The notes beneath the pieces are model-generated. The model was not told where the DNA came from. It did not search any database and saw only the letters and a list, made by a program, of their open reading frames with translations. Positions 17,471 to 25,134 of a DNA stretch of 36,927 nucleotides are shown one piece after another. Every line of letters begins with the position of its first letter. The first letter of the stretch is position 1. The stretch is from Acidiferrobacterales bacterium (GTDB lineage Bacteria > Pseudomonadota > Gammaproteobacteria > Arenicellales > Poriferihabitantaceae): assembly GCA_019633985.1 (NCBI GenBank), contig JAHQWE010000063.1, positions 1 to 36,927 on the forward strand, written 5' to 3'. Both the position numbers and the translations under genes were made by a program.

Positions 17471-19393
17471 CACATCGGGGTCCGACATTGCCGGATTCTC
17501 ACCCATGATATACATGCCATGAATTTCATCATCATGAATCGCATGCATAATCTCTACCACGGTCAGGCCGCGATTGGGATCCAAAGTTGTTCCCCATGCA
17601 TCTTCAAACGCCGAACGTAAATTATCGGCATCCACCAAACGATAGTCCGGCAACATCATCGGTATCAATCCGGCGTCAGACGCGCCCTGAACATTGTTTT
17701 GACCCCGAAGTGGGTGCAGTCCCGTTCCCGGACGACCCACCTGACCGGTAATTAGCGATAGCGCAATCAAACATCTGGCGTTATCGGTTCCATGAATGTG
17801 CTGCGATACCCCCATGCCCCAAAAGATAATCGAGGCCTTAGACGTAGCAAAAGTGCGAGCAACCGTTCTTAACGTATCGGCATCGATTCCACAAATTGGA
17901 GCCATTGCCTCAGGTGTGAACTCTGCAATGTGGTTTTTGAGATTCTCGAATCCTTCGGTATGTCTGGCAACATACTCTTCATCAACCAACCCTTCCGTAA
18001 TGATGACGTTCAAAATAGCATTGAGCATGGAAACGTCAGCACCTGGCTTGAACTGCAACATGTGTGTCGCATGACGCTTCAAGGCAGTGCCTCTTGGATC
18101 CATCACAATCAAGGTTCCATTTTTTGCGGCCTGCTTGAAGAAGGTCGCAGCAACTGGATGATTCTCGATCGGATTTGCGCCGATAACAATCACACAGTCG
18201 GCATCCTTAACCGCGTTAAAGGGTGCGGATACCGCCCCGGATCCAACACCCTCGAGCAATGCGGCCACCGAGGATGCGTGGCACAACCTCGTACAGTGAT
18301 CTACATTGTTGGTTCCAAAACCAGTGCGTACCAGCTTCTGGAACATATATGCTTCTTCATTGGAACACTTTGCCGAACCAAAACCTGCCAAAGCAGAGCT
18401 GCCTTTTTCATCACGAATGGTTTTCAATCCACCACCCGCCAAGTCCAACGCCTCCTCCCAGCTGGCTTCACGAAAATGGGTAAACGGATTGGCAGGGTCG
18501 AGATCCATATCTCCCTTCTTTTCAACGCCATCCAGACGAATAAGGGGCTTGGTCAAGCGATGCGGATGCTTGACGTAGTCAAAACCGAATCGACCTTTGA
18601 CACACAGCCGATTGCTGTTCGCCGGGCCATCTCTACCCTGCACAGACACAATCACATTGTCTTTGGTTTCATAGGTTAACTGGCAACCCACCCCGCAGTA
18701 AGGGCAAACGCTTTCAGTTTTTTCGGTCTGTATTTGCCGGTCGACGCCGTTTTCGTCAACGCGGGAAGATTCCATCAAGGCACCTGTTGGACAAGCCTGT
18801 ACACATTCTCCACAGGCGACACAGGTGCTTGCGCCCATCGCGTCATCGAAATCAAAAACAATTTTTGCTTCAGCACCACGATGTGCCATTCCGATGACAT
18901 CGTTAACTTGAACTTCGCGGCAGGCTCTCACGCACAGGTTACATTGAATACAGGCGTCGAGCGCCACATGCATCGCCGGATGGCTGATATCTCGTTCGTG
19001 GGCAATCCGGGGTTCGAATCGGCTGCTTTCTACTTCGAGATGATCCGACCAATGCCAAAACCGTGATTCTTTCTCGTGCGCGACGTCTTTCGCTGGTTGA
19101 TCGGTGACCAGCAGTTCCATCACCATCTTTTGCGCAGTTTTTGCTCGATGATTGTCTGTGATTACCTTCATTCCTTCGGTGGGAGTGCGCAAACAAGACG
19201 CGGCCAAAACACGCTCTCCCTCTATTTCCACCATACAGGCGCGACAATTACCATCAGGGCGGTAATCGGGTTTCGGTGAGTAACATAAATGTGGAATCTC
19301 TACCTCATGTTGTTTCGCCACCTGCCAGATTGTCTGCCCTGGAGCTGCTTCAACTTCGTTCCCGTTCAAGATAAATTTGATCATATCGCTCAC
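17468..19393 (-). CDS. FdsA N-terminal part (up to the amber codon)
   Basis: 641 residues if TAG is read as stop. This part contains all iron-sulfur clusters and the active-site Cys371, but lacks the C-terminal cap domain that completes cofactor binding, so the truncated product alone is unlikely to be active (inference from the family fold). The GTG start at 19393 abuts the TAA of the FdsGB gene; an internal ATG at 19384 is an alternative. Confidence 0.75.
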   Translation of the reverse strand: MSDMIKFILNGNEVEAAPGQTIWQVAKQHEVEIPHLCYSPKPDYRPDGNCRACMVEIEGERVLAASCLRTPTEGMKVITDNHRAKTAQKMVMELLVTDQPAKDVAHEKESRFWHWSDHLEVESSRFEPRIAHERDISHPAMHVALDACIQCNLCVRACREVQVNDVIGMAHRGAEAKIVFDFDDAMGASTCVACGECVQACPTGALMESSRVDENGVDRQIQTEKTESVCPYCGVGCQLTYETKDNVIVSVQGRDGPANSNRLCVKGRFGFDYVKHPHRLTKPLIRLDGVEKKGDMDLDPANPFTHFREASWEEALDLAGGGLKTIRDEKGSSALAGFGSAKCSNEEAYMFQKLVRTGFGTNNVDHCTRLCHASSVAALLEGVGSGAVSAPFNAVKDADCVIVIGANPIENHPVAATFFKQAAKNGTLIVMDPRGTALKRHATHMLQFKPGADVSMLNAILNVIITEGLVDEEYVARHTEGFENLKNHIAEFTPEAMAPICGIDADTLRTVARTFATSKASIIFWGMGVSQHIHGTDNARCLIALSLITGQVGRPGTGLHPLRGQNNVQGASDAGLIPMMLPDYRLVDADNLRSAFEDAWGTTLDPNRGLTVVEIMHAIHDDEIHGMYIMGENPAMSDPDV

Positions 19394-21091
19394 TTACAGA
19401 TCCTCCGGGAAGTATTTGAGAACGCAGTTAATCGGGTTTCCCGCGGCTTGTCCCAATCCGCAAATCGAGGCGTCCGTCATAACCTGACTGAGCTCTCCCA
19501 GCAACCCTGTGTCCCAATCTGGCTTCACCATCAATTTAACTGCTTTCTCTGTGCCTACTCTACAGGGCGTACATTGTCCGCAGCTCTCATCTTCAAAAAA
19601 TCGCATTAGATTTAGTGCAACGTCTTTCATGTTGTCCTGATCGCTGAAAATCACAATCGCCGCTGATCCAATAAAACAACCGTGTTCCTGTAACGTTCCG
19701 AAATCAAGGGGAACGTCACCCAGTCGCGCGGGCAGTATTCCCCCGGAAGCGCCGCCTGGCAGATAGCCTTTAAAGGTGTGCCCCTCTTTCATACCGCCGC
19801 AGTATTTTTCAATCAGTTCGTTCACGGTGGTTCCAGCGGGAGCCAAAATCATACCCGGCTTATTGACTCGTCCTGAGACGGAATAAGAGCGCCAGCCTTT
19901 ACGTCCATTTGCTCCAGCACCGCTGAACCAGTCTGCGCCTTTTTCAACGATATCCCTGACCCAGTAGAGAGTCTCAAGATTGTTCACCAGAGTCGGGCGA
20001 CCAAAAATACCGACTTCCGCGACATAGGGAGGACGATTTCGAGGCAATCCTCGCTTCCCTTCTATCGACTCAATCATGGAGGATTCTTCACCGCAGATAT
20101 AAGCACCAGCCCCCCTGCGCACCTCGATAGCCACATGGTCTGCCAAACCGGCTGCTTGCACTTTTGCAAGCTCAGTTTTAAGGATCTTGATTACAGCAGG
20201 ATATTCATCCCGCATATAGATGTAACTGGTCTCTATTCCCACTACCCAGGCGGCGATCAGCATACCTTCGATGAAACGATGCGGGTCAGACTCCATGTAG
20301 TAACGATCCTTAAAGGTGCCAGGTTCCCCTTCGTCTCCATTCACTGCCATCAGGCGTGGACCTTCAAATCCTCTTACGATGCTCCACTTGCGGCCGGTAG
20401 GAAAACCAGCACCCCCCAAACCCTGCAACGAAGATGCATTCAAAATATCGATAATCTCTTCTGGCGTTCTGTGACCCGCCAAACAGTCTTTCAACAGACT
20501 GTACCCACCCTCAGCTTCATAGGCGGAGAAGTCTTTGTAGTCTGGGATAGATGGATGCACATCATTGGACGACGCTGCGGCGAGTGCCGTCTCAGCAGTC
20601 ACATGTTCAATATGGTTATGTCCTACCTCTGCGACCGGCGCTAAATCGCATCGGCCCATACAGGGTGCACGGACAACACGCACATCGCTTCCCGCGCCGC
20701 CTTCCAACTCACTGATCAACTTTTCAGCGCCTGCTAATTGACACGATATGCTGTCGCACACTCGTATCGTTACCGCAGGAGGAGCTGCTTCGTCATCACG
20801 CACTATGTCAAAATGAGCGTAGAACGTCGCTACTTCATAGACTTCGGTGAGCGCTAGCTTCATGTAATGCGCTAACGCGGCAAGATGTTCAGAGGAAAGG
20901 TGACCATACTGATCCTGTATCTGATGCAGATACTCGATCAGCAGATCACGACGTGGTTTCTCTCCGATCAGTGAAGAGATGGTCTCCAACGCCTGAGGAT
21001 TGACCTGGCGACCCTTGGGCTGCCCGCGAGTTTTTTTACGCCCGCTACCGGGATGGCCGCGCTTTTGCGCGACGTTGGAAACGATACCCAT
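19394..21091 (-). CDS. Formate dehydrogenase diaphorase subunit, fused FdsG-FdsB (NuoE-NuoF type)
   Basis: 565 aa. Residues about 30-160 are a NuoE/FdsG-like thioredoxin-fold domain with four [2Fe-2S] Cys (C112, C117, C144, C148). Residues about 185-565 are a NuoF/FdsB-like domain: FMN/NADH site (LQGLGGAGFPTGRKWSIV, RGAGAYICGEESSMIESIEG) and a 4Fe-4S motif near the C-terminus (ESCGQCTPCRVGTEK..ICGLGQ). It passes electrons from FdsA to NAD+ in the cytosol. In many species FdsG and FdsB are separate proteins; here they form one chain. The first 30 residues are basic and probably disordered. ATG 21091 has AGGA about 10 bases before it. Next gene fdsA starts immediately. Confidence 0.92.
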   Translation of the reverse strand: MGIVSNVAQKRGHPGSGRKKTRGQPKGRQVNPQALETISSLIGEKPRRDLLIEYLHQIQDQYGHLSSEHLAALAHYMKLALTEVYEVATFYAHFDIVRDDEAAPPAVTIRVCDSISCQLAGAEKLISELEGGAGSDVRVVRAPCMGRCDLAPVAEVGHNHIEHVTAETALAAASSNDVHPSIPDYKDFSAYEAEGGYSLLKDCLAGHRTPEEIIDILNASSLQGLGGAGFPTGRKWSIVRGFEGPRLMAVNGDEGEPGTFKDRYYMESDPHRFIEGMLIAAWVVGIETSYIYMRDEYPAVIKILKTELAKVQAAGLADHVAIEVRRGAGAYICGEESSMIESIEGKRGLPRNRPPYVAEVGIFGRPTLVNNLETLYWVRDIVEKGADWFSGAGANGRKGWRSYSVSGRVNKPGMILAPAGTTVNELIEKYCGGMKEGHTFKGYLPGGASGGILPARLGDVPLDFGTLQEHGCFIGSAAIVIFSDQDNMKDVALNLMRFFEDESCGQCTPCRVGTEKAVKLMVKPDWDTGLLGELSQVMTDASICGLGQAAGNPINCVLKYFPEDL

Positions 21092-21123
21092 TGAGTAAAA
21101 TCCTAAAGCTAATTGTTATATGT

Positions 21124-21193
21124 CTGCTATTCACTAGCAGGCAAATTTTCGCGATACGGTTTTAGCGCAGGAAAGGCGACAATTCGCCTTTCC
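21124..21193 (-). promoter_or_regulatory. Hairpin-rich 5' leader of the formate dehydrogenase operon
   Basis: Two perfect hairpins precede the fdsGB start: GGAAAGGCGA-(4)-TCGCCTTTCC, 10 bp (21170-21193), and CTGCTA-(5)-TAGCAG, 6 bp (21124-21140). The second ends about 33 bases before the ATG. Neither has a T-run, so they resemble a regulatory leader or transcript-stabilising structure rather than terminators. Confidence 0.45.
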
Positions 21194-21293
21194 TTACGGC
21201 ATCAACTATCGTTTTACCGACGGCTAATCCATAAGATCCAAAACCGATGTAATGGTTGCCAGGGGAACCGAGCGAACCATTTCCACCACCGCA

Positions 21294-21366
21294 TCTATAT
21301 AAACCAGCGATTTGCGACAATACTTAACCATTCCGATATGCGCTTTTTTAGTTCAATCAAATTGAA
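21294..21366 (-). promoter_or_regulatory. Candidate LysR-type operator and promoter for fds
   Basis: The 345-base gap 21092-21436 contains the inverted repeat TTCAAT-CAA-ATTGAA (21352-21366), which fits a LysR T-N11-A box. It is followed on the minus strand by TTGTCG (21320-21315) and TATAGA (21299-21294), spaced 15. The box would lie about 75 bases upstream of transcription start. Weakly supported; spacing is short. Confidence 0.3.
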
Positions 21367-21436
21367 ACTACAAGCGGTCTTGTCTATGGGAGTTCAGGTG
21401 ATCCCTATCAGCCGCAAAAACCACCTGGATCAAGGA

Positions 21437-22309
21437 CTAAGCCAGCGCCTCTTTCAAAGTCGTACCAAGAGAAGCGGGAGAATCTGCAACCTGAATACCA
21501 GCGGACTGCATCGCTTCTATTTTATCTCCCGCGCTACCTTTGCCACCGGCAATAATCGCACCCGCATGCCCCATACGGCGGCCCGGAGGAGCAGTGACGC
21601 CCGCAATAAAACCGCACATGGGTTTTTTGGTTTTGTTTTGTTTAATGAACTCAGCGGCCTCTTCTTCAGCGGTTCCGCCGATCTCTCCAATCATAATAAT
21701 TGATTCGGTTTCCGGATCACCCAAAAACATTTCCAGACAGTCGATGAAATTTGTGCCATTCACCGGATCACCCCCAATGCCGATACAGGTGCTTTGTCCC
21801 ATTCCGGCGGCTGTGGTTTGGGCTACAGCCTCGTAGGTTAGCGTGCCCGAACGGGAAACGATCCCGACACTTCCTTTCTGGTGAATATGACCGGGCATAA
21901 TGCCAATTTTGCAAGCGTCCGGAGTAATCACGCCTGGGCAATTGGGCCCTACCAGTCGACTACTACTTCCTTCTAGCATTCGTTTAACCTTGACCATATC
22001 GAGTACGGGAACGCCTTCCGTAATACAAACAATCAATTCAATCTCTGCATCGATCGCCTCCATAATGGCATCAGCAGCAAACGGCGGTGGCACATAAATG
22101 ACTGAAGCAGTGGCTCCCGTTTTCTCTTTGGCATCAACCACTGTGTCAAATACTGGAAGATCGAGATGAGTCATGCCACCCTTTCCAGGAACCACGCCGC
22201 CCACCATCTGTGTACCATACTCAATGGCTTGCTCACTGTGGAAGGTGGCGGTGGAACCGGTAAATCCCTGGCAGAGCACCTTTGTGTTTTGATCAATTAA
22301 TACGGACAT
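21437..22309 (-). CDS. sucD: Succinyl-CoA ligase alpha subunit (SucD family)
   Basis: 290 aa, standard length. It makes succinyl-CoA from succinate, CoA and ATP/GTP (reversible) with SucC. The CoA-binding N-terminus is visible ([21 protein letters not shown]), as are [10 protein letters not shown] and the C-terminal [15 protein letters not shown] with the phosphorylated His. ATG overlaps the sucC stop by one base (TAATG), showing translational coupling. The pair lies directly upstream of fds, not beside sucAB, so a job in CoA-ester supply is possible; the malate-CoA ligase subfamily (MtkB) is close and cannot be fully excluded from sequence reading alone. Confidence 0.92.
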   Translation of the reverse strand: MSVLIDQNTKVLCQGFTGSTATFHSEQAIEYGTQMVGGVVPGKGGMTHLDLPVFDTVVDAKEKTGATASVIYVPPPFAADAIMEAIDAEIELIVCITEGVPVLDMVKVKRMLEGSSSRLVGPNCPGVITPDACKIGIMPGHIHQKGSVGIVSRSGTLTYEAVAQTTAAGMGQSTCIGIGGDPVNGTNFIDCLEMFLGDPETESIIMIGEIGGTAEEEAAEFIKQNKTKKPMCGFIAGVTAPPGRRMGHAGAIIAGGKGSAGDKIEAMQSAGIQVADSPASLGTTLKEALA

Positions 22310-23478
22310 TATGCTGCCTCCTTTACGGCCTTCACCGCTTTTTCGGCTGCATCAGCCAGATCATCTGCCGACAAAATCGGCAGCCCAGAATCTGCCAGAA
22401 TCTGCTTACCTAATTTAACGTTGGTTCCTTCCAGTCTCACGACCAGAGGAACATCCAGCTCCACCTCCTTGGCCGCCGCAACTATTCCCTCTGCAATCAC
22501 ATCGCATTTCATAATGCCACCAAAGATATTGACCAATATGCCCTTCACATTGTCATCGGACAAAATGATTTTAAACGCTGCGGTCACCCTTTCGGTAGTT
22601 GCGCATCCTCCCACGTCGAGGAAGTTTGCGGGAGAACTACCGTACAGTTGGATGATATCCATTGTCGCCATGGCCAAGCCTGCACCGTTAACCATGCAGC
22701 CAATAGAGCCATCGAGTTTGATGTAATTCAATTCATGGCTTGCCGCTTCCAGCTCCGCCGGATCTTCCTCATCTTCGTCTCTCAATGCCTCAACATTCGG
22801 ATGCCGATAAAGCGCATTGCTGTCGAAATTCATTTTGGCGTCCAGGGCAATCAGATCCCCGTCGCCTTTCACCACTAATGGATTAATTTCCACCATGCTA
22901 GCGTCGAGATCCAAAAATGACTGATACATTGCTGCGAGAAACTTTACGGCAGATTTAATCTGCGCTCCCTCCAGTCCTAAGCCAAAAGCCAATCTACGTG
23001 CATGAAAAGACTGCAATCCTATGGCGGGATCAACAACTACTGTGATGATCTTCTCCGGTGTATTTGCTGCGACTTCCTCAATATCCATGCCACCCTCAGT
23101 GGAGGCAATAATCGTCACTCTACTGGTGGCCCGATCAATCAATAAACCGAGATACAACTCACGCGCTATATCGCAGCCTTCTTCGATATAAATTCGATTA
23201 ACTTTTTGCCCAGCGGGACCTGTTTGATGGGTCACCAGCTGCATCCCGAGAATTTCGGCGGCGGTTTGTTTCAGCTTCTCCATAGAATCAACCACTTTGA
23301 CACCGCCCCCTTTGCCTCTGCCCCCGGCATGAATCTGGGCTTTTACCACCCATATTGATCCGCCTAATTCGCTGGCGGCTGCGACAGCTTCCTCTACGCT
23401 AAAGGCGACTTTGCCTCTAGGTACCGCGACGCCAAACTCACCTAAGAGTTGCTTGGCTTGATACTCATGAATATTCAT
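22309..23478 (-). CDS. sucC: Succinyl-CoA ligase beta subunit (SucC family)
   Basis: 389 aa ATP-grasp protein. Signatures: [20 protein letters not shown] at the start, the nucleotide loop [27 protein letters not shown] and [15 protein letters not shown] for metal binding, and [21 protein letters not shown] with [17 protein letters not shown]. The wording of these motifs is closer to SucC than to malate thiokinase MtkA (for example [11 protein letters not shown] instead of VNIFAGINRCD). It is the first gene of a sucCD-fdsGB-fdsA run on the minus strand and diverges from the FAH gene at 23779. Confidence 0.93.
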   Translation of the reverse strand: MNIHEYQAKQLLGEFGVAVPRGKVAFSVEEAVAAASELGGSIWVVKAQIHAGGRGKGGGVKVVDSMEKLKQTAAEILGMQLVTHQTGPAGQKVNRIYIEEGCDIARELYLGLLIDRATSRVTIIASTEGGMDIEEVAANTPEKIITVVVDPAIGLQSFHARRLAFGLGLEGAQIKSAVKFLAAMYQSFLDLDASMVEINPLVVKGDGDLIALDAKMNFDSNALYRHPNVEALRDEDEEDPAELEAASHELNYIKLDGSIGCMVNGAGLAMATMDIIQLYGSSPANFLDVGGCATTERVTAAFKIILSDDNVKGILVNIFGGIMKCDVIAEGIVAAAKEVELDVPLVVRLEGTNVKLGKQILADSGLPILSADDLADAAEKAVKAVKEAA

Positions 23479-23685
23479 AGATTCGTATTTTTTTCCTGTT
23501 TTTGGCGTATTTCCGCCACACTATTTTGACTTTTACCAATTGAGCGCAGAAATCACAGTGTTCTGCGACGATTGCGCTCGGAACATATCACAGCAACAAC
23601 CGCATGAGAGCTTACTATTGGTGTATTTCAATTAGTTCGATAGCTGAGGCGATTAAGGTCTCAAAAAGGTGCAGAAGAAATTATT

Positions 23686-23698
23686 GTATATTGTATAC
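23686..23698. promoter_or_regulatory. Candidate operator GTATA-TTG-TATAC between sucC and the FAH gene
   Basis: The 300-base divergent gap 23479-23778 contains the inverted repeat GTATATTGTATAC inside ATTGTATATTGTATACCA. Half-sites of the TTGTATAC type are known for GntR/FCD regulators, and such a regulator is encoded at 35330-36034, but the link is inference. No other strong element was noticed in the gap. Confidence 0.35.
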
Positions 23699-23778
23699 CA
23701 AAATATCTTTTCTGCTCTTGTCGAATCAACACCACTACTGTTAGCCTCGCGGCTGTTCACAAAAATCCAAGACTAATT

Positions 23779-24567
23779 ATGACCACCTGGGTACGATTCT
23801 CTTACCAAAATGAAACACATTTTGGCACTTTAAATCATAATGTTATAGAAATATATGAAGGCGAATTGTTTGGCAATAACCAAAAAAATCAGCAAACAGT
23901 CTCGTTATCCGACGTGGAGTTGCTAACACCATGCACACCATCCAAGTTTTTGGCACTATGGAATAACTTTCATGCGACTGCCGAAAAAACCGGTCTGCCC
24001 GAGCCAGAGCATCCCTGGTATTTTGTGAAAACACCAAACAGCTATTCTGCAGCAGGGAGCTTAATTAGAAAGCCGGCTATTTGTCAGGGTAAGATCTTGT
24101 TCGAGGGAGAATTAGGCATTGTGATTGGCAAAGAGTGCAAAGACGTATCCGTCGACCAAGCCGCAGAATATGTGTTCGGATATACCTGTATCAACGATGT
24201 CACTGCGCTGGAGTTTCTTTTCAACGAAGAAAAGTTCGCCCATTGGATTCGCTCCAAAGGTTTTGACGGATTCGGTATTTTCGGACCAGGTATTACGACC
24301 GATGTTGATCCAGATGCTTTAACGATTAAAACCTTCCTCATTGGTGACGACCAAAATCAAGAGCGTCAAAACTACCCGGTAAGCGATATGTTTTTTTCAC
24401 CACTAGAAATTGTCAGCAAAATATCTGGAGATATGACACTTTATCCAGGCGACCTGATCGCATGTGGTACATCGGTGGGTGCTGGAGCAATGAAGCATGG
24501 CTGGACGGTGCGTGTAGAGATTGATGGCGTAGGCGTTCTGGAAAACGTTTATCAAGAAAGTACATGA
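23779..24567 (+). CDS. Fumarylacetoacetate hydrolase (FAH) family protein
   Basis: 262 aa, metal-dependent FAH superfamily, whose members hydrolyse or decarboxylate 3-oxo/2,4-dioxo acids or tautomerise oxaloacetate. The metal triad is visible as E109 and E111 (ILFEGELGIVIGK) and D140 (YTCINDVTA). The lid/active-site segment RSKGFDGFGIFGPGI and the terminal GDLIACGTSVGAG are typical. The N-terminus has the short beta domain (VRFSYQNETHFGTLNHNVIEI). The exact substrate cannot be read from sequence; an oxaloacetate- or acylpyruvate-type substrate would suit the neighbouring C4/C2 metabolism. The stop overlaps the next start (ATGA). Confidence 0.9.
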   Translation: MTTWVRFSYQNETHFGTLNHNVIEIYEGELFGNNQKNQQTVSLSDVELLTPCTPSKFLALWNNFHATAEKTGLPEPEHPWYFVKTPNSYSAAGSLIRKPAICQGKILFEGELGIVIGKECKDVSVDQAAEYVFGYTCINDVTALEFLFNEEKFAHWIRSKGFDGFGIFGPGITTDVDPDALTIKTFLIGDDQNQERQNYPVSDMFFSPLEIVSKISGDMTLYPGDLIACGTSVGAGAMKHGWTVRVEIDGVGVLENVYQEST

Positions 24568-24935
24568 ATCCGCTACAGGCCCGGCTCCCCCTCCCAAAAG
24601 ATATCGTTATCAATTTTGCTGGGATGGTTTTTCTGGGCTGCGCCTTCTTTCTGTTTTGGACAGAGGCACAATTGTCAGATCTCTTCACTGCCAGAGGTCT
24701 GTCATACCTCCTAGTCGGGTTGATATCATGTGGCGCTGTCATCGGCTGGCCACTAACCAGGCTACACCGCGCCTTGTCCTATCATTTGATTACAAAAAAT
24801 GGTGGTGAGATGAGTGAATCCACCATGCAGATAATCCGAATCACCGGTACCGCGCTGATGTTGATTCAATTACTGGCAGTTTATTATCTAAGCAGAATGG
24901 TGTTTTTTTCCTGGCCGGTCATCACCGCGAGCTAA
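24564..24935 (+). CDS. Small integral membrane protein coupled to the FAH gene
   Basis: 123 aa. ATG 24564 overlaps the FAH stop by 4 bases (ATGA), so the two are translated together. Three to four hydrophobic segments (INFAGMVFLGCAFFLFW, GLSYLLVGLISCGAVIGW, ITGTALMLIQLLAVYYL) are separated by a charged loop (RLHRALSYHLITKNGGEMSE). No family recognised. The 199 bases after it (24936-25134) show nothing I can name. Confidence 0.7.
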   Translation: MNPLQARLPLPKDIVINFAGMVFLGCAFFLFWTEAQLSDLFTARGLSYLLVGLISCGAVIGWPLTRLHRALSYHLITKNGGEMSESTMQIIRITGTALMLIQLLAVYYLSRMVFFSWPVITAS

Positions 24936-25134
24936 ACACTCGAGAATAAAAGGCTGCTAGGCAGTTCTTTGGAAGCTAACAGCATTGTTTGCAGGTTTAA
25001 GCCAATGATACCGAATATTTCCTGGTGACCCGAAATACCCAGCGACCGTTTTCAACTGAATGGATGTTAGTCAAGTAAAATAGTGAGGATTCAGTATAAG
25101 TATCCAAACAGTTCTCTTGAATAAAATTTAGCCG

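Larger units (their letters stand above)
16649..19393 (-). pseudogene. fdsA: Formate dehydrogenase alpha subunit, NAD-linked Mo type, interrupted by an in-frame amber codon
   Basis: Read across one TAG (17470-17468), the frame from GTG 19393 to 16649 encodes a 914-residue FdsA, the bis-MGD molybdenum subunit that oxidises formate to CO2. The order is complete: N-terminal [2Fe-2S] (C37, C50, C53, C67), two 4Fe-4S motifs CIQCNLC and CVACGEC (148-154, 191-197), CPYCGVGC (230-237) opening the Mo domain, and the active-site pair C371-H372 in CTRLCHA, in the position where other FDHs carry selenocysteine-His. Codons after the TAG continue perfectly (HARDALAKLDHLVVQD) to the molybdopterin C-terminal domain. 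No frameshift or other lesion is seen. It may be a recent nonsense mutation, a sequencing error, or a read-through site. It begins next to the fdsGB stop (same operon). No fdsD or fdhD is in the window. Confidence 0.85.
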
